From positions 1-64,000 of the forward strand of contig JALHMW010000024.1 of assembly GCA_022843845.1 (NCBI GenBank): a stretch of 64,000 bases of DNA, given 5' to 3'. Below, in pieces: positions 8,306 through 18,469 of the stretch. This DNA is from Archangium sp. Lineage in GTDB: Bacteria; Myxococcota; Myxococcia; Myxococcales; Myxococcaceae. The notes under the pieces are model-generated. The model was given only the letters and a program-made list of their open reading frames with translations. It was not told the DNA's origin and made no database searches. Position 1 is the first letter of the stretch. Each line of letters starts with the position of its first letter. Made by a program: the position numbers and the translations under genes.

Positions 8306-9453
8306 TGGCGCGCCTGACGCTGCTGGCGGTGCTGGTGGTCGGCTGCAGCCCTCCGGTGCCGGTGCCAGACGCCGGGGAGCCGTTCGACGCCGGCTCGTAC
8401 ACGCCAGTCGAGTCGCGCCCCCTGGGCCTGAACGACGTGACGTACCTGCTGCCGCTCCTGGCCCCCGACGCTGGCAGCCCGTTTCCTTCGCCCGAGGCGA
8501 TGATCCCACGCGTGCTGTTCGATCGCGTCAGCACCACACCGGGAGACGTCATCACCGATCTCTCGCGGCTGCGCATCGTCGCGCTGCGGTTCGACCTCTG
8601 CGATCGCACGACGACCGCGCCGTGTGGAGAGACCGCCGATGGTGTCATCAGGCTCGTGCTCCAGCCGACGTTCAACGATGGCAGCGTGGAGGACGTCGCG
8701 TTGCACGCGTTCTATCCCGTGCCTCGCAACGAGGTGTACGCGGCGGTCGATACGCTGCGAGCGCTCGCGCGCATGCAGAACGTGCCCACCGGCAGCGCGC
8801 TGCGCGTCAACACGGCCTTCGGCGTCGACGCGGAGTTCACCTCGACCCTCGCGGCCTTCGTTCGTCGCTACGCCAGCGGGCCCCGCATCCTTCGGCTGAC
8901 GCTCTTCGGGCAGCTGACGAACCGCGCCGCGCTCATCTGGGTGTTCCGCGGCGTCGAGAAACGGGCAGGAGGCTTCGCGCGCATCGAGATCCCCGACTTG
9001 ATGGAGATCGACCAGGTGTCGCTGCTGTTCTCGGCCACCGAGTTCCAGACGATGCCGCAGGCTGACGAGCCGAAGGGCTTCGCGCGCGCGATGAGCCTGC
9101 GCTCGTTCATGGATGGGACGCCGGAGCAGAAGCAGGAGGCGCTCGAGGCGCTCGTGGCCAGCGACAACCCGACCCTCAACACCGCCGAGACGATTCAGTG
9201 CATCACCTGTCACATCACCACGACGGTGCTGCCAGACCGCGCGATGGTCGCTGGCGTCGACGTGACGACGTTGACCAGCCGGTACACCTCGACGCAGTTC
9301 GATCTGACGCCGCTGGGAGACGTGGCGCTGCGGTTTCGAACCTTGCGCGCGCTGGGGTACTTGAGGAGCACGCCCCTGGTGGCGCAGCGAACGGTCAACG
9401 AGACGGCCCACGTGCTGGAAGAGCTCGAGGCGCGCTTCCCGCCGGCGCCGTGA
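8305..9453 (+). CDS. Lipoprotein with one CxxCH haem-type motif
   Basis: A 382-residue protein starting at the ATG that overlaps the FHA stop codon. The signal peptide ends V-V-G-C, a good lipobox, followed by a Pro/Asp-rich spacer. Near residue 299 there is C-I-T-C-H, the covalent haem c attachment motif, in the C-terminal quarter. I see no wider cytochrome c fold, so the motif may bind haem c or another metal, or may be incidental. Many myxobacterial periplasmic proteins of this size carry a single late CxxCH. The operon position behind two FHA proteins is the only functional clue. It converges with the E2 gene, 3 bp away. Confidence 0.8.
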   Translation: MARLTLLAVLVVGCSPPVPVPDAGEPFDAGSYTPVESRPLGLNDVTYLLPLLAPDAGSPFPSPEAMIPRVLFDRVSTTPGDVITDLSRLRIVALRFDLCDRTTTAPCGETADGVIRLVLQPTFNDGSVEDVALHAFYPVPRNEVYAAVDTLRALARMQNVPTGSALRVNTAFGVDAEFTSTLAAFVRRYASGPRILRLTLFGQLTNRAALIWVFRGVEKRAGGFARIEIPDLMEIDQVSLLFSATEFQTMPQADEPKGFARAMSLRSFMDGTPEQKQEALEALVASDNPTLNTAETIQCITCHITTTVLPDRAMVAGVDVTTLTSRYTSTQFDLTPLGDVALRFRTLRALGYLRSTPLVAQRTVNETAHVLEELEARFPPAP

Positions 9454-9456
9454 CGT

Positions 9457-10716
9457 TCAGGCCAGCTCGAGGAACAGCAGCTCGGGCTTCTCGATGTACT
9501 TGATGAACTCGTAGGCGAAGTCGGCGCCGACGCCGCCGTCGATGACGCGGTGATCGAAGCAGAACGAGAACAGCGCCATCTGCCGAATGACGATCGAGTC
9601 GTTCTCCATCACGATCGGGCGCTTGCGCATGCGGTGCACGCCCATGATGCCCACCTCGGGGTGGTTGATGATCGGCGTCGCGAAGAGGCCGCCGGTCTGA
9701 CCGAGGGAGGTGATGGTGAAGGTGCCGCCGGTGAGCTCTTCCATCTTGAGCTTGCCGTCGCGGGCCGCGTTGCCGAGGCGGGTGATCTCGTTCGCGAGCG
9801 ACTTGATGGTGAAGCGATCGGCGTTGCGCACGACGGGCACCGTGAGGCCCTGCTCCGTCATCGCTGCGATGCCGACGTTGTACTCGCCGCGAACGATGAG
9901 CTCCTGGTTCGCCTCGTCCATGTTCGAGTTGACGCTCGGGTACTTCCGGAACGCGTTGATGAGCGCTTTGACGAAGAACGGCAGGAACGAGACCTTCACC
10001 GGATCCTTGTCCTTCGCCAACTGCGCGTTGAGCCGCGCGCGGACGTTGACGAGCTCGGTCATGTCGACTTCTTCGACGAACGCGTAGTGCGGGGCGGTGA
10101 ACTTCGACTTCACCATCTTCTCGGCGATCTTCTTCCGCAGCCCACGAATGGGAATGCGCTGATCGACGGCGGAGGAGTTGAGCGCCTGGAAGGAGAAGTT
10201 CCTGGTGGGCGCCGAGGCCCCGTTGCCAGCGGGCTTGGTCGCGCCAGACGAGATGAACGCCTCGACGTCGGTCTTGAGGACGCGGCCCTGCGGACCCGAG
10301 CCGGAGATCTGCGCGAGATCGAGCCCGTGCTCACGGGCCATGCGACGCGTGACGGGCGTCGCGAGCACCTTCTCGTTGGAGTCCACAGCGGCTGCCGCAA
10401 CAGGAGCCGCCACGGCCTTCGGCGCAGGCTGACTGCTGCCACCGGTGTGCACCGTCGCCTGCACCGGCACCGCGCCTTCGACGTCGAAGTCGACCAGCGG
10501 GTGGTGCACCTTCGCGACGTCACCGACGTTGCCGTGCGTCTTGAGCACCTTGCCGCCCTTGGGCGTCGGCACGCTGATGGTGGCCTTGTCGGTCATCACC
10601 TCGACGACGTTCTGATCCTCTTTGACGAGGTCGCCGGGCTTGACCAGCCACGCGACGATCTCTCCCTCGAGGACGCCTTCACCAAGGTCCGGCAGCTTGA
10701 ACTCGAAAAGGGCCAT
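9457..10716 (-). CDS. 2-oxo acid dehydrogenase complex E2 (dihydrolipoamide acyltransferase)
   Basis: E2 core subunit that transfers acyl groups from E1 to CoA through a lipoyl arm. From ATG 10716 (419 residues; upstream in-frame residues lack homology) the order is one lipoyl domain with the lipoylated lysine in T-D-K-A (K44), an Ala/Pro-rich linker, a peripheral subunit-binding domain near 130-170 (A-T-P-V-T-R-R-M-A-R-E) and the catalytic domain ending in H-R-V-I-D-G-G, with catalytic His about 389 and Asp about 393. A single lipoyl domain fits branched-chain or pyruvate E2; the substrate cannot be settled because no E1 or E3 gene is present here. lipA, which makes its cofactor, lies 1.7 kb away on the same strand. 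Confidence 0.93.
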   Translation of the reverse strand: MALFEFKLPDLGEGVLEGEIVAWLVKPGDLVKEDQNVVEVMTDKATISVPTPKGGKVLKTHGNVGDVAKVHHPLVDFDVEGAVPVQATVHTGGSSQPAPKAVAAPVAAAAVDSNEKVLATPVTRRMAREHGLDLAQISGSGPQGRVLKTDVEAFISSGATKPAGNGASAPTRNFSFQALNSSAVDQRIPIRGLRKKIAEKMVKSKFTAPHYAFVEEVDMTELVNVRARLNAQLAKDKDPVKVSFLPFFVKALINAFRKYPSVNSNMDEANQELIVRGEYNVGIAAMTEQGLTVPVVRNADRFTIKSLANEITRLGNAARDGKLKMEELTGGTFTITSLGQTGGLFATPIINHPEVGIMGVHRMRKRPIVMENDSIVIRQMALFSFCFDHRVIDGGVGADFAYEFIKYIEKPELLFLELA

Positions 10717-10763
10717 AGCGGGCGGGCTGTACCACTGCTCCCGCGACGGGCGAAGGGGTGTTG

Positions 10764-11912
10764 TCAGCGGACCGTGGCGGTGAACGAGGCCTTCCACTGA
10801 ACCGCGCTGCCGGTGATTCGCGTCTCGAACGCGCAGGTGCCCGGCCCGTGGAGTGACACCTTCACGGGCCCCTCGTAGTCGAGCGGCTTCGCAGGCGAAC
10901 ACACGCCTGGCGTCGACGAGGTCGTCTCGAACCAGTGCGGCGGAGGAGCGTCACAGAGGCGTCCCTTCGAGGTCATCGTGGCTCCGGTCGCGTCGAGGCA
11001 CACAGCGCTCCCCTCGGGCTTGAACAACACGACGCTTGCACCCTCGGTGAGTGGCGTCGGCACGGAGCCCTTCGATGCAGCGATCTGCAACACCAGCTTT
11101 GCCTCCATCGACGTCACGGCCGATGACTCGACGACCTCGAACCCGCGAAGGCCCAGCGTGGGCAGGCTCGTCTCGACCGCGAACTCGACGGGGCCTGGCG
11201 CGAACTCGAGGAACCCCTCGATTGGGGTCGTCTTCAGCCCCGTCGCGCTCGTGGCCACCAGCGTCGCCGCTGGGACCGCGTTCGTTGGGTAGAAGAGTTC
11301 TCCTGCGTCGGACACCGCCCAGACCTGCGGCATGGACACGGGCGTCCCTTCGGGAATCACTGGGCGGCTGTCGTCACAACCGCCGCCGAACCTGACGACC
11401 TTGAAGGCGCTGACACGGGTGACCTGCACCGAGACCTTTTGCTTGAGCCGCACCGAGGCTGGGCCGAGGCTTCCCGGGCACAGGATGCCATCGACCGAAC
11501 CGTCGAGCTCGAACTCGAGCCGCCCCGGCCGCTGCAGAGAGAGCCGGATGCGTCCCTCGGCCAACGAAACCGCAGCGGCGTCACCCGAGATCGCTCCGAT
11601 GGCGCTCCAGCTCGTCACGTGGCCGGGCGGGGTGCCGCATCCCCTGATGGCCGAGGTTTTTGCAGGCTCCAGCACGATCTCGGTCGGGTAGCCCTCGTGA
11701 AGCCCGAAGAGGAAGCCTGCCCCCGCCTCGACACCGAGGCTCGTGAACATCCCGGACACCGGCATTTCGAACGAACTGACAGGCTTCATGGGGTGCCGCC
11801 AGACGAACGGCTGCGGCGTCACCACCGGGTCTGGCTCCACGTCCGCGATGGTGGGGGCGGGGCCACAACCCGCGACGATGATGATGAGCAATGACGAAAG
11901 GAACGAGCGCAT
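10764..11912 (-). CDS. Predicted lipoprotein, unknown function
   Basis: From ATG 11912 the 382-residue product has a clear lipoprotein signal (hydrophobic L-L-I-I-I-V-A-G-C, Cys about 17). The longer frame to 11969 puts non-hydrophobic sequence ahead of the signal and is unlikely. The mature protein is rich in Val, Ser and Pro, contains several Cys (including paired Cys near the C-terminus) and reads as beta-rich, Ig-like material. I recognise no domain. It is 47 bp upstream of the E2 gene on the same strand but has no evident link to it. Confidence 0.75.
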   Translation of the reverse strand: MRSFLSSLLIIIVAGCGPAPTIADVEPDPVVTPQPFVWRHPMKPVSSFEMPVSGMFTSLGVEAGAGFLFGLHEGYPTEIVLEPAKTSAIRGCGTPPGHVTSWSAIGAISGDAAAVSLAEGRIRLSLQRPGRLEFELDGSVDGILCPGSLGPASVRLKQKVSVQVTRVSAFKVVRFGGGCDDSRPVIPEGTPVSMPQVWAVSDAGELFYPTNAVPAATLVATSATGLKTTPIEGFLEFAPGPVEFAVETSLPTLGLRGFEVVESSAVTSMEAKLVLQIAASKGSVPTPLTEGASVVLFKPEGSAVCLDATGATMTSKGRLCDAPPPHWFETTSSTPGVCSPAKPLDYEGPVKVSLHGPGTCAFETRITGSAVQWKASFTATVR

Positions 11913-12017
11913 GCTCAGCCGTATGCCGTCCGCTGGAATCGGAACACGACCGCCGACGAACAGCCTCAACCTGCGGGAATGGCTCCATCAGGAGCCACCC
12001 GGTACGGTCCGCTCCAG

Positions 12018-12476
12018 ATGACGCTCGCAACCCCGCTCGACCGATCGCTCGAGCGAAGCCGACTCGCCGGAGAAGGTGCCCTTTCACCGCGCCCGAGAGG
12101 CCTCTACCCACTGGAGCTGACGGCCCGGTGCGCGCACCCGGATGAGGTCCTCCAGCGTGCCCGTTCGGTGCTCGAGGTCGTGCTTCGCGCCGACCCCGAT
12201 GAGTGGCCTTCAGCAGAGACCTGGCGCGAGCAGCTGCCAGCGTGGTTCACCGCGGCCTGCGCGTCAGAGGACCGCAAGACAGCGTGGACCCTCGAGAACT
12301 TCGTGTACTGGTTCACGCCTGACCTGCGGGAGTGGTGGTGGTGGCAGGCAGAGGTGAACGGCCCCGAGTCCTTCGTGATCGTCCTTCTGTCACATGAAGT
12401 TGATCCGCCGCATGAAGCGCTCGTGTGGCTGCTCCGCACCGCAGGAGCGACCGAGATCGACCGCTTTCAGGACTGA
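12018..12476 (+). CDS. Small soluble protein, unknown function
   Basis: From ATG 12018 the product is 152 residues; an earlier in-frame ATG at 11979 gives 13 extra residues. It has no signal peptide or membrane segment. It is rich in Trp and acidic residues, with a run of four Trp (R-E-W-W-W-W-Q) and the segment L-E-N-F-V-Y-W-F-T-P. I do not recognise the family. Its last 10 bp overlap the 3' end of lipA on the other strand. Codon bias supports coding. Confidence 0.6.
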   Translation: MTLATPLDRSLERSRLAGEGALSPRPRGLYPLELTARCAHPDEVLQRARSVLEVVLRADPDEWPSAETWREQLPAWFTAACASEDRKTAWTLENFVYWFTPDLREWWWWQAEVNGPESFVIVLLSHEVDPPHEALVWLLRTAGATEIDRFQD

Positions 12477-13396
12477 CTTGCCGCAGTGCGCTCCCGCTCC
12501 ATCAGGCCACGCATGAAGAACTCGGCGGCGCGGTAGCTCGAGCGCACCAGCGGGCCCGACGCGACGTAGAGGAAGCCGTGCGCCTCGGCCATCGTCTGGT
12601 ACCGGGCGAAGTCTTCGGGCGAGGCGAAGCGCTCGACGCGCAGGTGGTACTGCGAGGGCTGCAGGTACTGGCCGAGCGTCAACACATCGACACCCACTTC
12701 ACGCAGCTGCCGGAACGCGACGTCGAGCTCTTCGTCGGTCTCACCCAGGCCGATCATCACGGACGTCTTCGTGTACAGCTTCTCGGGCCGCTGCTTGAGG
12801 TACTCGAGCACGTGCAGTGACTGCTTCCACGTCGCGCGGCGATCGCGGACCGTCGGCGTCAGGCGCTCCACCGTCTCGACGTTGTGGGCGACGACGTGCG
12901 GCTTCGCGATGGCGACGATGTCGAGCGCGTCGTGCGAGCCCTGGAAGTCGGGGATCAGCACCTCGACGGTCGTGCGCGGAGATTCCCGCTTGAGCGCCGT
13001 GATGGCCGAGGCGAAGTGCGACGCTCCACCATCGGGCCGATCGTCACGGTTGACCGAGGTGACGACGATGTATTCGAGCTCCATCACCTTCACGGCGCGG
13101 GCGAGGTTCTCGGGCTCCTCGGGGTCGAGCGGCGGCGGAGAGCCGACCTTCACGTGGCAGAACCGGCAGGCGCGCGTGCAGACCTCGCCCATCAGCATCA
13201 CGGTCGCGGTGCCGCCGCCCCAGCACTCGGCGATATTCGGGCAGCGCGCCTCTTCGCAGACCGTCGCGAGCTTCTGTTCGCGCACGATGCCCTTGATGCG
13301 CTCGTAGCCTTCGCCGCGCGGCAGCTTCACCTTCAGCCAATCGGGCTTGCCGGTCGACGTGGCCAGCGGGAGCGGGAAGCGGTTCGGAGTTGCCAT
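12467..13396 (-). CDS. lipA: Lipoyl synthase LipA
   Basis: Radical SAM enzyme that inserts two sulfurs into protein-bound octanoyl groups to form lipoate. The start at ATG 13396 gives 309 residues, normal for the family. Both [4Fe-4S] motifs are intact: the auxiliary-cluster motif C-x4-C-x5-C at C47, C52 and C58, and the radical SAM motif C-x3-C-x2-C at C73, C77 and C80. The C-terminal R-S-S-Y motif that ligates the auxiliary cluster is also present. The nearby E2 protein is a likely substrate. It is divergent from the aminotransferase gene at 13459, so the 62-bp gap must hold both promoters. lipB is not in the window. Confidence 0.97.
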   Translation of the reverse strand: MATPNRFPLPLATSTGKPDWLKVKLPRGEGYERIKGIVREQKLATVCEEARCPNIAECWGGGTATVMLMGEVCTRACRFCHVKVGSPPPLDPEEPENLARAVKVMELEYIVVTSVNRDDRPDGGASHFASAITALKRESPRTTVEVLIPDFQGSHDALDIVAIAKPHVVAHNVETVERLTPTVRDRRATWKQSLHVLEYLKQRPEKLYTKTSVMIGLGETDEELDVAFRQLREVGVDVLTLGQYLQPSQYHLRVERFASPEDFARYQTMAEAHGFLYVASGPLVRSSYRAAEFFMRGLMERERTAASQS

Positions 13397-13458
13397 GACG
13401 CTTACGATGTATTGAGCCCGACTCACGCGGTCAACAGCACCGCCCTGAACCTTTTCTC

Positions 13459-14559
13459 ATGCGACCCTTCGCGCTGGAACGCTACCTCTCGAAGCACGAG
13501 TTCTCGGTGAAGCACGTGGCGTGCGCGAGCGACCCGGACACGCTGCGCGTCGAGGAGCTGCTGGCGTTCGATCCGACCGCGAAGGACCGGCTGCTCGGCA
13601 TGTCGCTCGGGTACACGGAGGCGAAGGGTGCTCCGGCGCTGAGAGCGGCGATCGCGAAGCTGTACGTGGGCATCGAGGCTGACGACGTGCTCGTGCATGT
13701 CGGCGCGCAGGAGCCGATCGCGACGTTCTTCACGTCGCTCCTGGAACCCGGCGATCACGTGATCGCTCTCACCCCGACGTACCAGTCGCTCACCTCGGTG
13801 GCTGAGACGCTGGGCGCGACGGTTTCACGATGGGATGCGCGGGAAGCCGATGGCTGGCAGCCCGATCCCTCGCAGCTCGAAGCGCTCGTCACGCCGAAGA
13901 CCAAGGTGTTGGTGATCAACACGCCGCAGAACCCGACCGGCGGCCTGCTCACGCGCGATCGATTCGACGCCGTCTGCGCGTTCGCCGCGAAGCACGGCCT
14001 GTGGCTGCTCGGCGATGAGGTGTACCGCGGGCTCGAGCATGGTGGGCCACAGCTCCCAGCGATGGCTGAGGTGTCGGAGCGCGGCGTCTCACTCGGCGCG
14101 ATGGCGAAGGTGTACGGGTTGTCAGGGCTGCGTATCGGCTGGGCGGTCTGCCGAGATCGTTCACGCCTCGCCGCGATGGAGGCCGCGAAGGACTTCATGA
14201 GCATCTGCGCTGCCGGCCCGAGTGAAATGCTCTCGACCCTCGCGCTCCAGCACGCGTCGGTGTTGCGGGAGCGGACGCTGGCGACGGTGCGCTCGAACCT
14301 GGGTCTGATCGACGGGCTGCTCGAGCTCTTCCCGCAGCACCTCTCGTGGACCAGACCACTCGCAGGCACGACGGGGTTGCTCCGCGTGCGCCGTGAGTCC
14401 GCGACCGCGTGGAGCGAGCGGCTGCTCAACGAAGCCGGCGTCCTCTTCGCGCCCTCGGTGTTGTTCGACTGGCCTGACACGCACGTGCGCGTCGGGCTGG
14501 GTCGGAAGAGCCTCGGCGAAGCGATGGGCGTGCTCTCGACCTGGCTGGAGCGTCAATGA
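13459..14559 (+). CDS. PLP-dependent aminotransferase, class I/II
   Basis: A 366-residue fold-type I aminotransferase. Visible landmarks are N-P-T-G with the PLP-contacting Asn at about 158, the Asp that pairs with the pyridine nitrogen at about 186 (L-L-G-D-E-V-Y-R), the Schiff-base Lys at about 217 in G-A-M-A-K-V-Y-G-L, and the Arg-containing L-R-I-G-W segment. It is slightly short for the family at the N-terminus. Substrate cannot be read from sequence; the subgroup is usually annotated aspartate/capreomycidine-like. The next gene overlaps by 4 bp (ATGA), so the two are translationally coupled. Confidence 0.9.
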   Translation: MRPFALERYLSKHEFSVKHVACASDPDTLRVEELLAFDPTAKDRLLGMSLGYTEAKGAPALRAAIAKLYVGIEADDVLVHVGAQEPIATFFTSLLEPGDHVIALTPTYQSLTSVAETLGATVSRWDAREADGWQPDPSQLEALVTPKTKVLVINTPQNPTGGLLTRDRFDAVCAFAAKHGLWLLGDEVYRGLEHGGPQLPAMAEVSERGVSLGAMAKVYGLSGLRIGWAVCRDRSRLAAMEAAKDFMSICAAGPSEMLSTLALQHASVLRERTLATVRSNLGLIDGLLELFPQHLSWTRPLAGTTGLLRVRRESATAWSERLLNEAGVLFAPSVLFDWPDTHVRVGLGRKSLGEAMGVLSTWLERQ

Positions 14560-15428
14560 GCGCGTCCCTTCGCTCCCGCCTCGAGGGCAAACGGTTCGGG
14601 CTGGTGCTCTCGGCCGGCTACTTCGGGTTCTACGGTCACGCTGGCTTCGTCGAGGGTCTGCTCGGCAACGGGCTGGTCCCCGCGGCATGGGCAGGCACGT
14701 CGGCGGGCGGCATGGTGGCGGCGTTCGCAGCGGCTGGCGTCGCTCCGCCTGACTTGAAGGCGATGATCCTCTCGCAGCGGCGCGAACACTTCTGGGATCC
14801 CGACTGGCTCGGCATCGCGGTCGACGCCGTCCGCACCGGGCACCGTCCGAGTGGGTTGCTCAAGGGCGCCCGGTTTCGCGCGTTGATCGAGAAGCACCTG
14901 CCGGCGAAGCGCTTCGAAGACACGCTCGCGCCGTTGGTGATCGTGACGACGAACCTCTCGACGCAGGCCGCGCTGACACTCACGAGCGGAGACCTCGCGT
15001 CGGCCGTTCACGCGACGTGCGCGTATCCGGGCCTCTTCCAGGCGGTGCGGCGAGACGGTCAGTTGCTGTGGGATGGCGGCATCGTCGACAAGGCTCCGGC
15101 GCTGGCGCTGCTCGACGCCGACGTGACGACGCTCGACGCGCTGTTGGTGCACTACCTGCCAAGCCGTGGTGGCCCGAAGGATCCTTCCGGAGCCTTCGCG
15201 TACGCCTCAGGCATGGCGAGCGGCTTCGCGGCCGTGCGTCGGGAGCACTTCAAGCTGCAGCTCGAGGTGCTCAAAGGCCGTGGTCTTCCGACGTACGTGG
15301 TGACGTCGCATCTTCCGCCCGTGTCGCCGAAGTCGATGGAGGCCGGGAAAGACGCGATGGCCGCAGGCGCCGAGTCGATCAGCCGAGCGCTCGCAGCGCC
15401 TCCCGTCGCCTGGGAAGGCGCTGACTGA
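14556..15428 (+). CDS. Patatin-like phospholipase
   Basis: A 290-residue cytosolic patatin-family protein, with no signal peptide. The Ser/Asp dyad is visible: nucleophile in G-T-S-A-G (Ser about 49) and the D-G-G motif near residue 172 (L-L-W-D-G-G). The glycine-rich oxyanion region near residue 20 (L-S-A-G-Y-F-G) is present but less Gly-rich than in classical patatins. The likely activity is acyl-ester hydrolysis of lipids. It overlaps the aminotransferase gene by 4 bp. The pairing is not a known pathway; it may reflect coupled expression only. Confidence 0.87.
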   Translation: MSASLRSRLEGKRFGLVLSAGYFGFYGHAGFVEGLLGNGLVPAAWAGTSAGGMVAAFAAAGVAPPDLKAMILSQRREHFWDPDWLGIAVDAVRTGHRPSGLLKGARFRALIEKHLPAKRFEDTLAPLVIVTTNLSTQAALTLTSGDLASAVHATCAYPGLFQAVRRDGQLLWDGGIVDKAPALALLDADVTTLDALLVHYLPSRGGPKDPSGAFAYASGMASGFAAVRREHFKLQLEVLKGRGLPTYVVTSHLPPVSPKSMEAGKDAMAAGAESISRALAAPPVAWEGAD

Positions 15429-15437
15429 TCACCCGCT

Positions 15438-18400
15438 TCAGTCCGCGGGGACGGGCGGAATCCACGAGCACGTGTTCTGCATCATGCACGGCTCCATCGT
15501 GAACTCCTGGCCGCCCGACGCCATGTAGCGACCGAGCGCGTTCATCAGGAACGAGCCGAGGTCCCACGTCTTCGCCGGGTCCGGAGGATCGAAGCCGTGC
15601 TTTCCGGTCGGCGACACCATCGGGAAGATCACGCCTGAGAAGCCGCCGACGCGCTCGCTGCGCTTGATGAGGCGCAGTGGAGGATCCAGCCGCGGCACGT
15701 CGAAGCCGTCGTCGACGTTGTTGATCTTCGAGAAGTGCTCGATGTCCTTCAGCACGGGCTGGCCCTTCGAGTTGCGGTACGGGAGCGCGCGCTCGACGGC
15801 CTTGATGACGCCGTTGTCGATCAGCACCCGGTTCTCGGTCTTGCCGTAGCGCGGGTCCTTCTCGGTGAGGCCGACGAAGCCAGCGGCCCGCGCGATCGCC
15901 ACGCCTGACGCCACCGGCACGTTCATGTCGCCGATGGTGTTGACGATCACGAGGCGCGTCGAGACCTCTTCGCCCGTCGCGTAGCGGAGCACGCGGTGAC
16001 GCTCGACGTTCTGCAGGTAGTTGACCGGGTCGCCCTGATCGATCGCGAGCTGAGCCAGGCCCATGAAGCGGCGCAGCTCGGGGCTGTTGCGGCGGAACCC
16101 GAAGCCGTCGCCCAGCGCCGACAGCGGCTCGCCCGCCTTGCGCTCGACACCCTCCCACTTGAAGTCGAAGTCGAAGGACGTGAGCGTCCATTTCGGGGTT
16201 GCGCCCTCGGGCACGGTGCAGCCTTCACGCTCCTTCGGCGGCAGGACGCCGGCGTAGACCTCGAAGCGGTACGAGTCGTTCTTATCCGAGCCGATGGCGG
16301 CGCGCAGGGCTCCGTTCGTGCCCACGCGGAAACAGCGGTACTCGCCGGTGGTGAGGTTGTGGAGCACCGCCGTGTCGGCGTCGTTCAACGGGACTAGCAC
16401 CGTCGCCACCTTCACGCGGCCAGTGCTGTTGAGGTCGGGCAGCACCTGCCACAGCTCGAGCTGCGCGGCGTTGCTGGGGTTCGGGATCGTGACGAGCAGC
16501 GGGCCGAGCATGCGCAGGTTGACCGCCTCGCGCACGCCACCCTGAATCGAGCGCACGCCGATGTCCGGCAGACCCGCGCCACCGGCGACGGGCACCGCCA
16601 CGTCGATCTGCGGCTCGAGGCCGGCCATCAACGCGCTCATGATGCCGCCGAGCGAGCCACCGGTGATGTTGATCGAGCCCGAGCCGCCGATGTCGACGAC
16701 GCCGTCACCGTTGAAGTCGCCGGCGAGATCGTTGGTCTTGTCGCCGTCGCGGTTGACGTCGAAGTCCCACGTGTTCGTCCCGTCGAAGCCCTTCATCACG
16801 CGAACGAGCTGCATGTAGTCGACGGCCGACTGCCGAACGACGTCGCGGGTGTGCGAGATGTAGCTGGTCCAGAAGTCGGCGCCCGAGTCCTTGCGGCTGT
16901 CGTTGTTCTGGTCGAACGCGCGGTCCTTCTCGACGATGCCCTGGAAGAGGCCTTCCATGCCGCGCGCCTTGAAGAGACCACCGAGCACCTGCTTCTCGGT
17001 GTCAGGCAGATCGACGCCGTGGCTGACGTTCTCGATGCCGATGCACGCGAGGCCGAGGCGCGCGAAGAAGCCGCCGTACACGAGCGGGTCGAGCTTGTTG
17101 CCCGTGTAGCCGTGCCCGAGGATGACGACCGGCGCGGGGCCCTTTCGGTTCTTGGGAATCGTGATCCACGCGTACGACTTCTCGGGGCGAACGAACGCCG
17201 CGCCGGTGACCGGGTCGAGCTCGAACGTCTGCTTGTACAGCGGCAGCGGCTTGCCCTCGGAGTCGACGCGCCGGAAGAACTGCGGCGACTCGATCGCGAA
17301 GATGGCGTGGAAGTCGATGAACTTGTGCGCGTCCATCAAGGCCTGGTCGGCCGCGCTCAGCCTGCCGTTGTTCAGCGCCTTCAGAACGTCAGGGAGCATC
17401 TGGCGGAACTGGTCGCCCGGCACGATGCGCACGTTGGTCTGGCGATCGCCCTCACGCACCTGGAGGAGCTCGCTCACCTTCGCGGGGAACTCGTCCTTCA
17501 GGCGCGACATCGGCCCCAGGCCGTAGAGCCCGTCACGAATCGCGATGAAGTCGCGGGCGATCGACATGGTCGAGTACGCCCAGGTGAACGAGACGTCGTC
17601 GAGGCCGAGGCCGAACTTCGGCAGGCACGAGGCGAGCGGCTTGAGCTGATCGGTCTGCGAGACGTGGTTGATGTACGGGAACGGCGAGCGCACCGGGCGG
17701 CCGTCTTCGTCGACCAGGCGCCGCGTCAGCACCACCGCGTAGGTGGTGTTCTCACGCAGCGGCATCACCGGCTTGAGGAGCAGCGTGTTGGTCTCGCGCT
17801 CGTACCACTCCATCGTCTCGAGGCTCGACTGCCCGGGGATGAGCACGTTCGGGTGATCGAGCACGCCGTCCATGTCGAGGTCTTCACCGAGATCGAGCTT
17901 GCCGTTGCGGTTGGCGTCCTCTTCGCGGTCCTCGAAGGGCAGCTGATCCGCCTCGCGATCGTTCTCGAAGTACGTCTTGCGCTCGAGCACCGTGGGGAAG
18001 TTGCCCTCGCCGAGATCGAGCGGCGTGCGCTCGCAGAAGTCGGGCGAGTCGGGGGTGATGTCGATGAGGTACGCGACGTCGTTCGAAGGATCGTAGTCGT
18101 CGCCCTGGTGGCGCTTGACGATGTTCTGCAGGTCGAGCGTCTTGTCGAAGCCGACGGTGATCGTCTGGTACGTGCCCCAGCCGTCGAGCTTGTCGATCTC
18201 GGTGCGGGTGCCCTGCTCCCACTTCGTCGGCGCGAGCATCGAGGCGTTCACCCGGCGCCTGGTGGGCGAGGTCGCGTCGAAGCGGGTCGCGAAGTCGTTC
18301 GGGAGCGGCACTTCCGGCAACGGCCGCGCGAAGGCGTCGAACTTCACGGCGGCTCCGGTGCCGACGGGCGTGGGCATCAGGCCTTTGCCTTCAGGCGAAG

Positions 18401-18449
18401 CACACGAGGCGACGAAGACGAGACAACCGAGCAGAGTGAGTGAGCGCAT
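15438..18449 (-). CDS. Large alpha/beta-hydrolase lipoprotein
   Basis: From ATG 18449 the product is 1003 residues with a lipobox (V-A-S-C) at about Cys 16. An N-terminal beta-rich half is followed by an alpha/beta-hydrolase domain: V-I-L-G-H-G-Y-T-G for the oxyanion-loop strand and G-G-S-L-G-G as the nucleophile elbow. Two Asp-rich Ca-binding-like segments are present, one before the hydrolase ([18 protein letters not shown]) and one just before the nucleophile ([11 protein letters not shown]). It starts 20 bp after the stop of the outer-membrane protein gene and is probably its operon partner. A surface esterase or lipase is the best guess; the substrate is unknown. Confidence 0.82.
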   Translation of the reverse strand: MRSLTLLGCLVFVASCASPEGKGLMPTPVGTGAAVKFDAFARPLPEVPLPNDFATRFDATSPTRRRVNASMLAPTKWEQGTRTEIDKLDGWGTYQTITVGFDKTLDLQNIVKRHQGDDYDPSNDVAYLIDITPDSPDFCERTPLDLGEGNFPTVLERKTYFENDREADQLPFEDREEDANRNGKLDLGEDLDMDGVLDHPNVLIPGQSSLETMEWYERETNTLLLKPVMPLRENTTYAVVLTRRLVDEDGRPVRSPFPYINHVSQTDQLKPLASCLPKFGLGLDDVSFTWAYSTMSIARDFIAIRDGLYGLGPMSRLKDEFPAKVSELLQVREGDRQTNVRIVPGDQFRQMLPDVLKALNNGRLSAADQALMDAHKFIDFHAIFAIESPQFFRRVDSEGKPLPLYKQTFELDPVTGAAFVRPEKSYAWITIPKNRKGPAPVVILGHGYTGNKLDPLVYGGFFARLGLACIGIENVSHGVDLPDTEKQVLGGLFKARGMEGLFQGIVEKDRAFDQNNDSRKDSGADFWTSYISHTRDVVRQSAVDYMQLVRVMKGFDGTNTWDFDVNRDGDKTNDLAGDFNGDGVVDIGGSGSINITGGSLGGIMSALMAGLEPQIDVAVPVAGGAGLPDIGVRSIQGGVREAVNLRMLGPLLVTIPNPSNAAQLELWQVLPDLNSTGRVKVATVLVPLNDADTAVLHNLTTGEYRCFRVGTNGALRAAIGSDKNDSYRFEVYAGVLPPKEREGCTVPEGATPKWTLTSFDFDFKWEGVERKAGEPLSALGDGFGFRRNSPELRRFMGLAQLAIDQGDPVNYLQNVERHRVLRYATGEEVSTRLVIVNTIGDMNVPVASGVAIARAAGFVGLTEKDPRYGKTENRVLIDNGVIKAVERALPYRNSKGQPVLKDIEHFSKINNVDDGFDVPRLDPPLRLIKRSERVGGFSGVIFPMVSPTGKHGFDPPDPAKTWDLGSFLMNALGRYMASGGQEFTMEPCMMQNTCSWIPPVPAD

Positions 18450-18469
18450 GAGAGTGTCGTGCTCCTGGT

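Noticed and set aside
16851-18443. A 530-codon plus-strand frame opposite the hydrolase lipoprotein
   Set aside because: Antisense shadow produced by high GC3; composition is Arg/Glu/Val-rich with no family features, while the minus strand has a signal peptide and hydrolase motifs.
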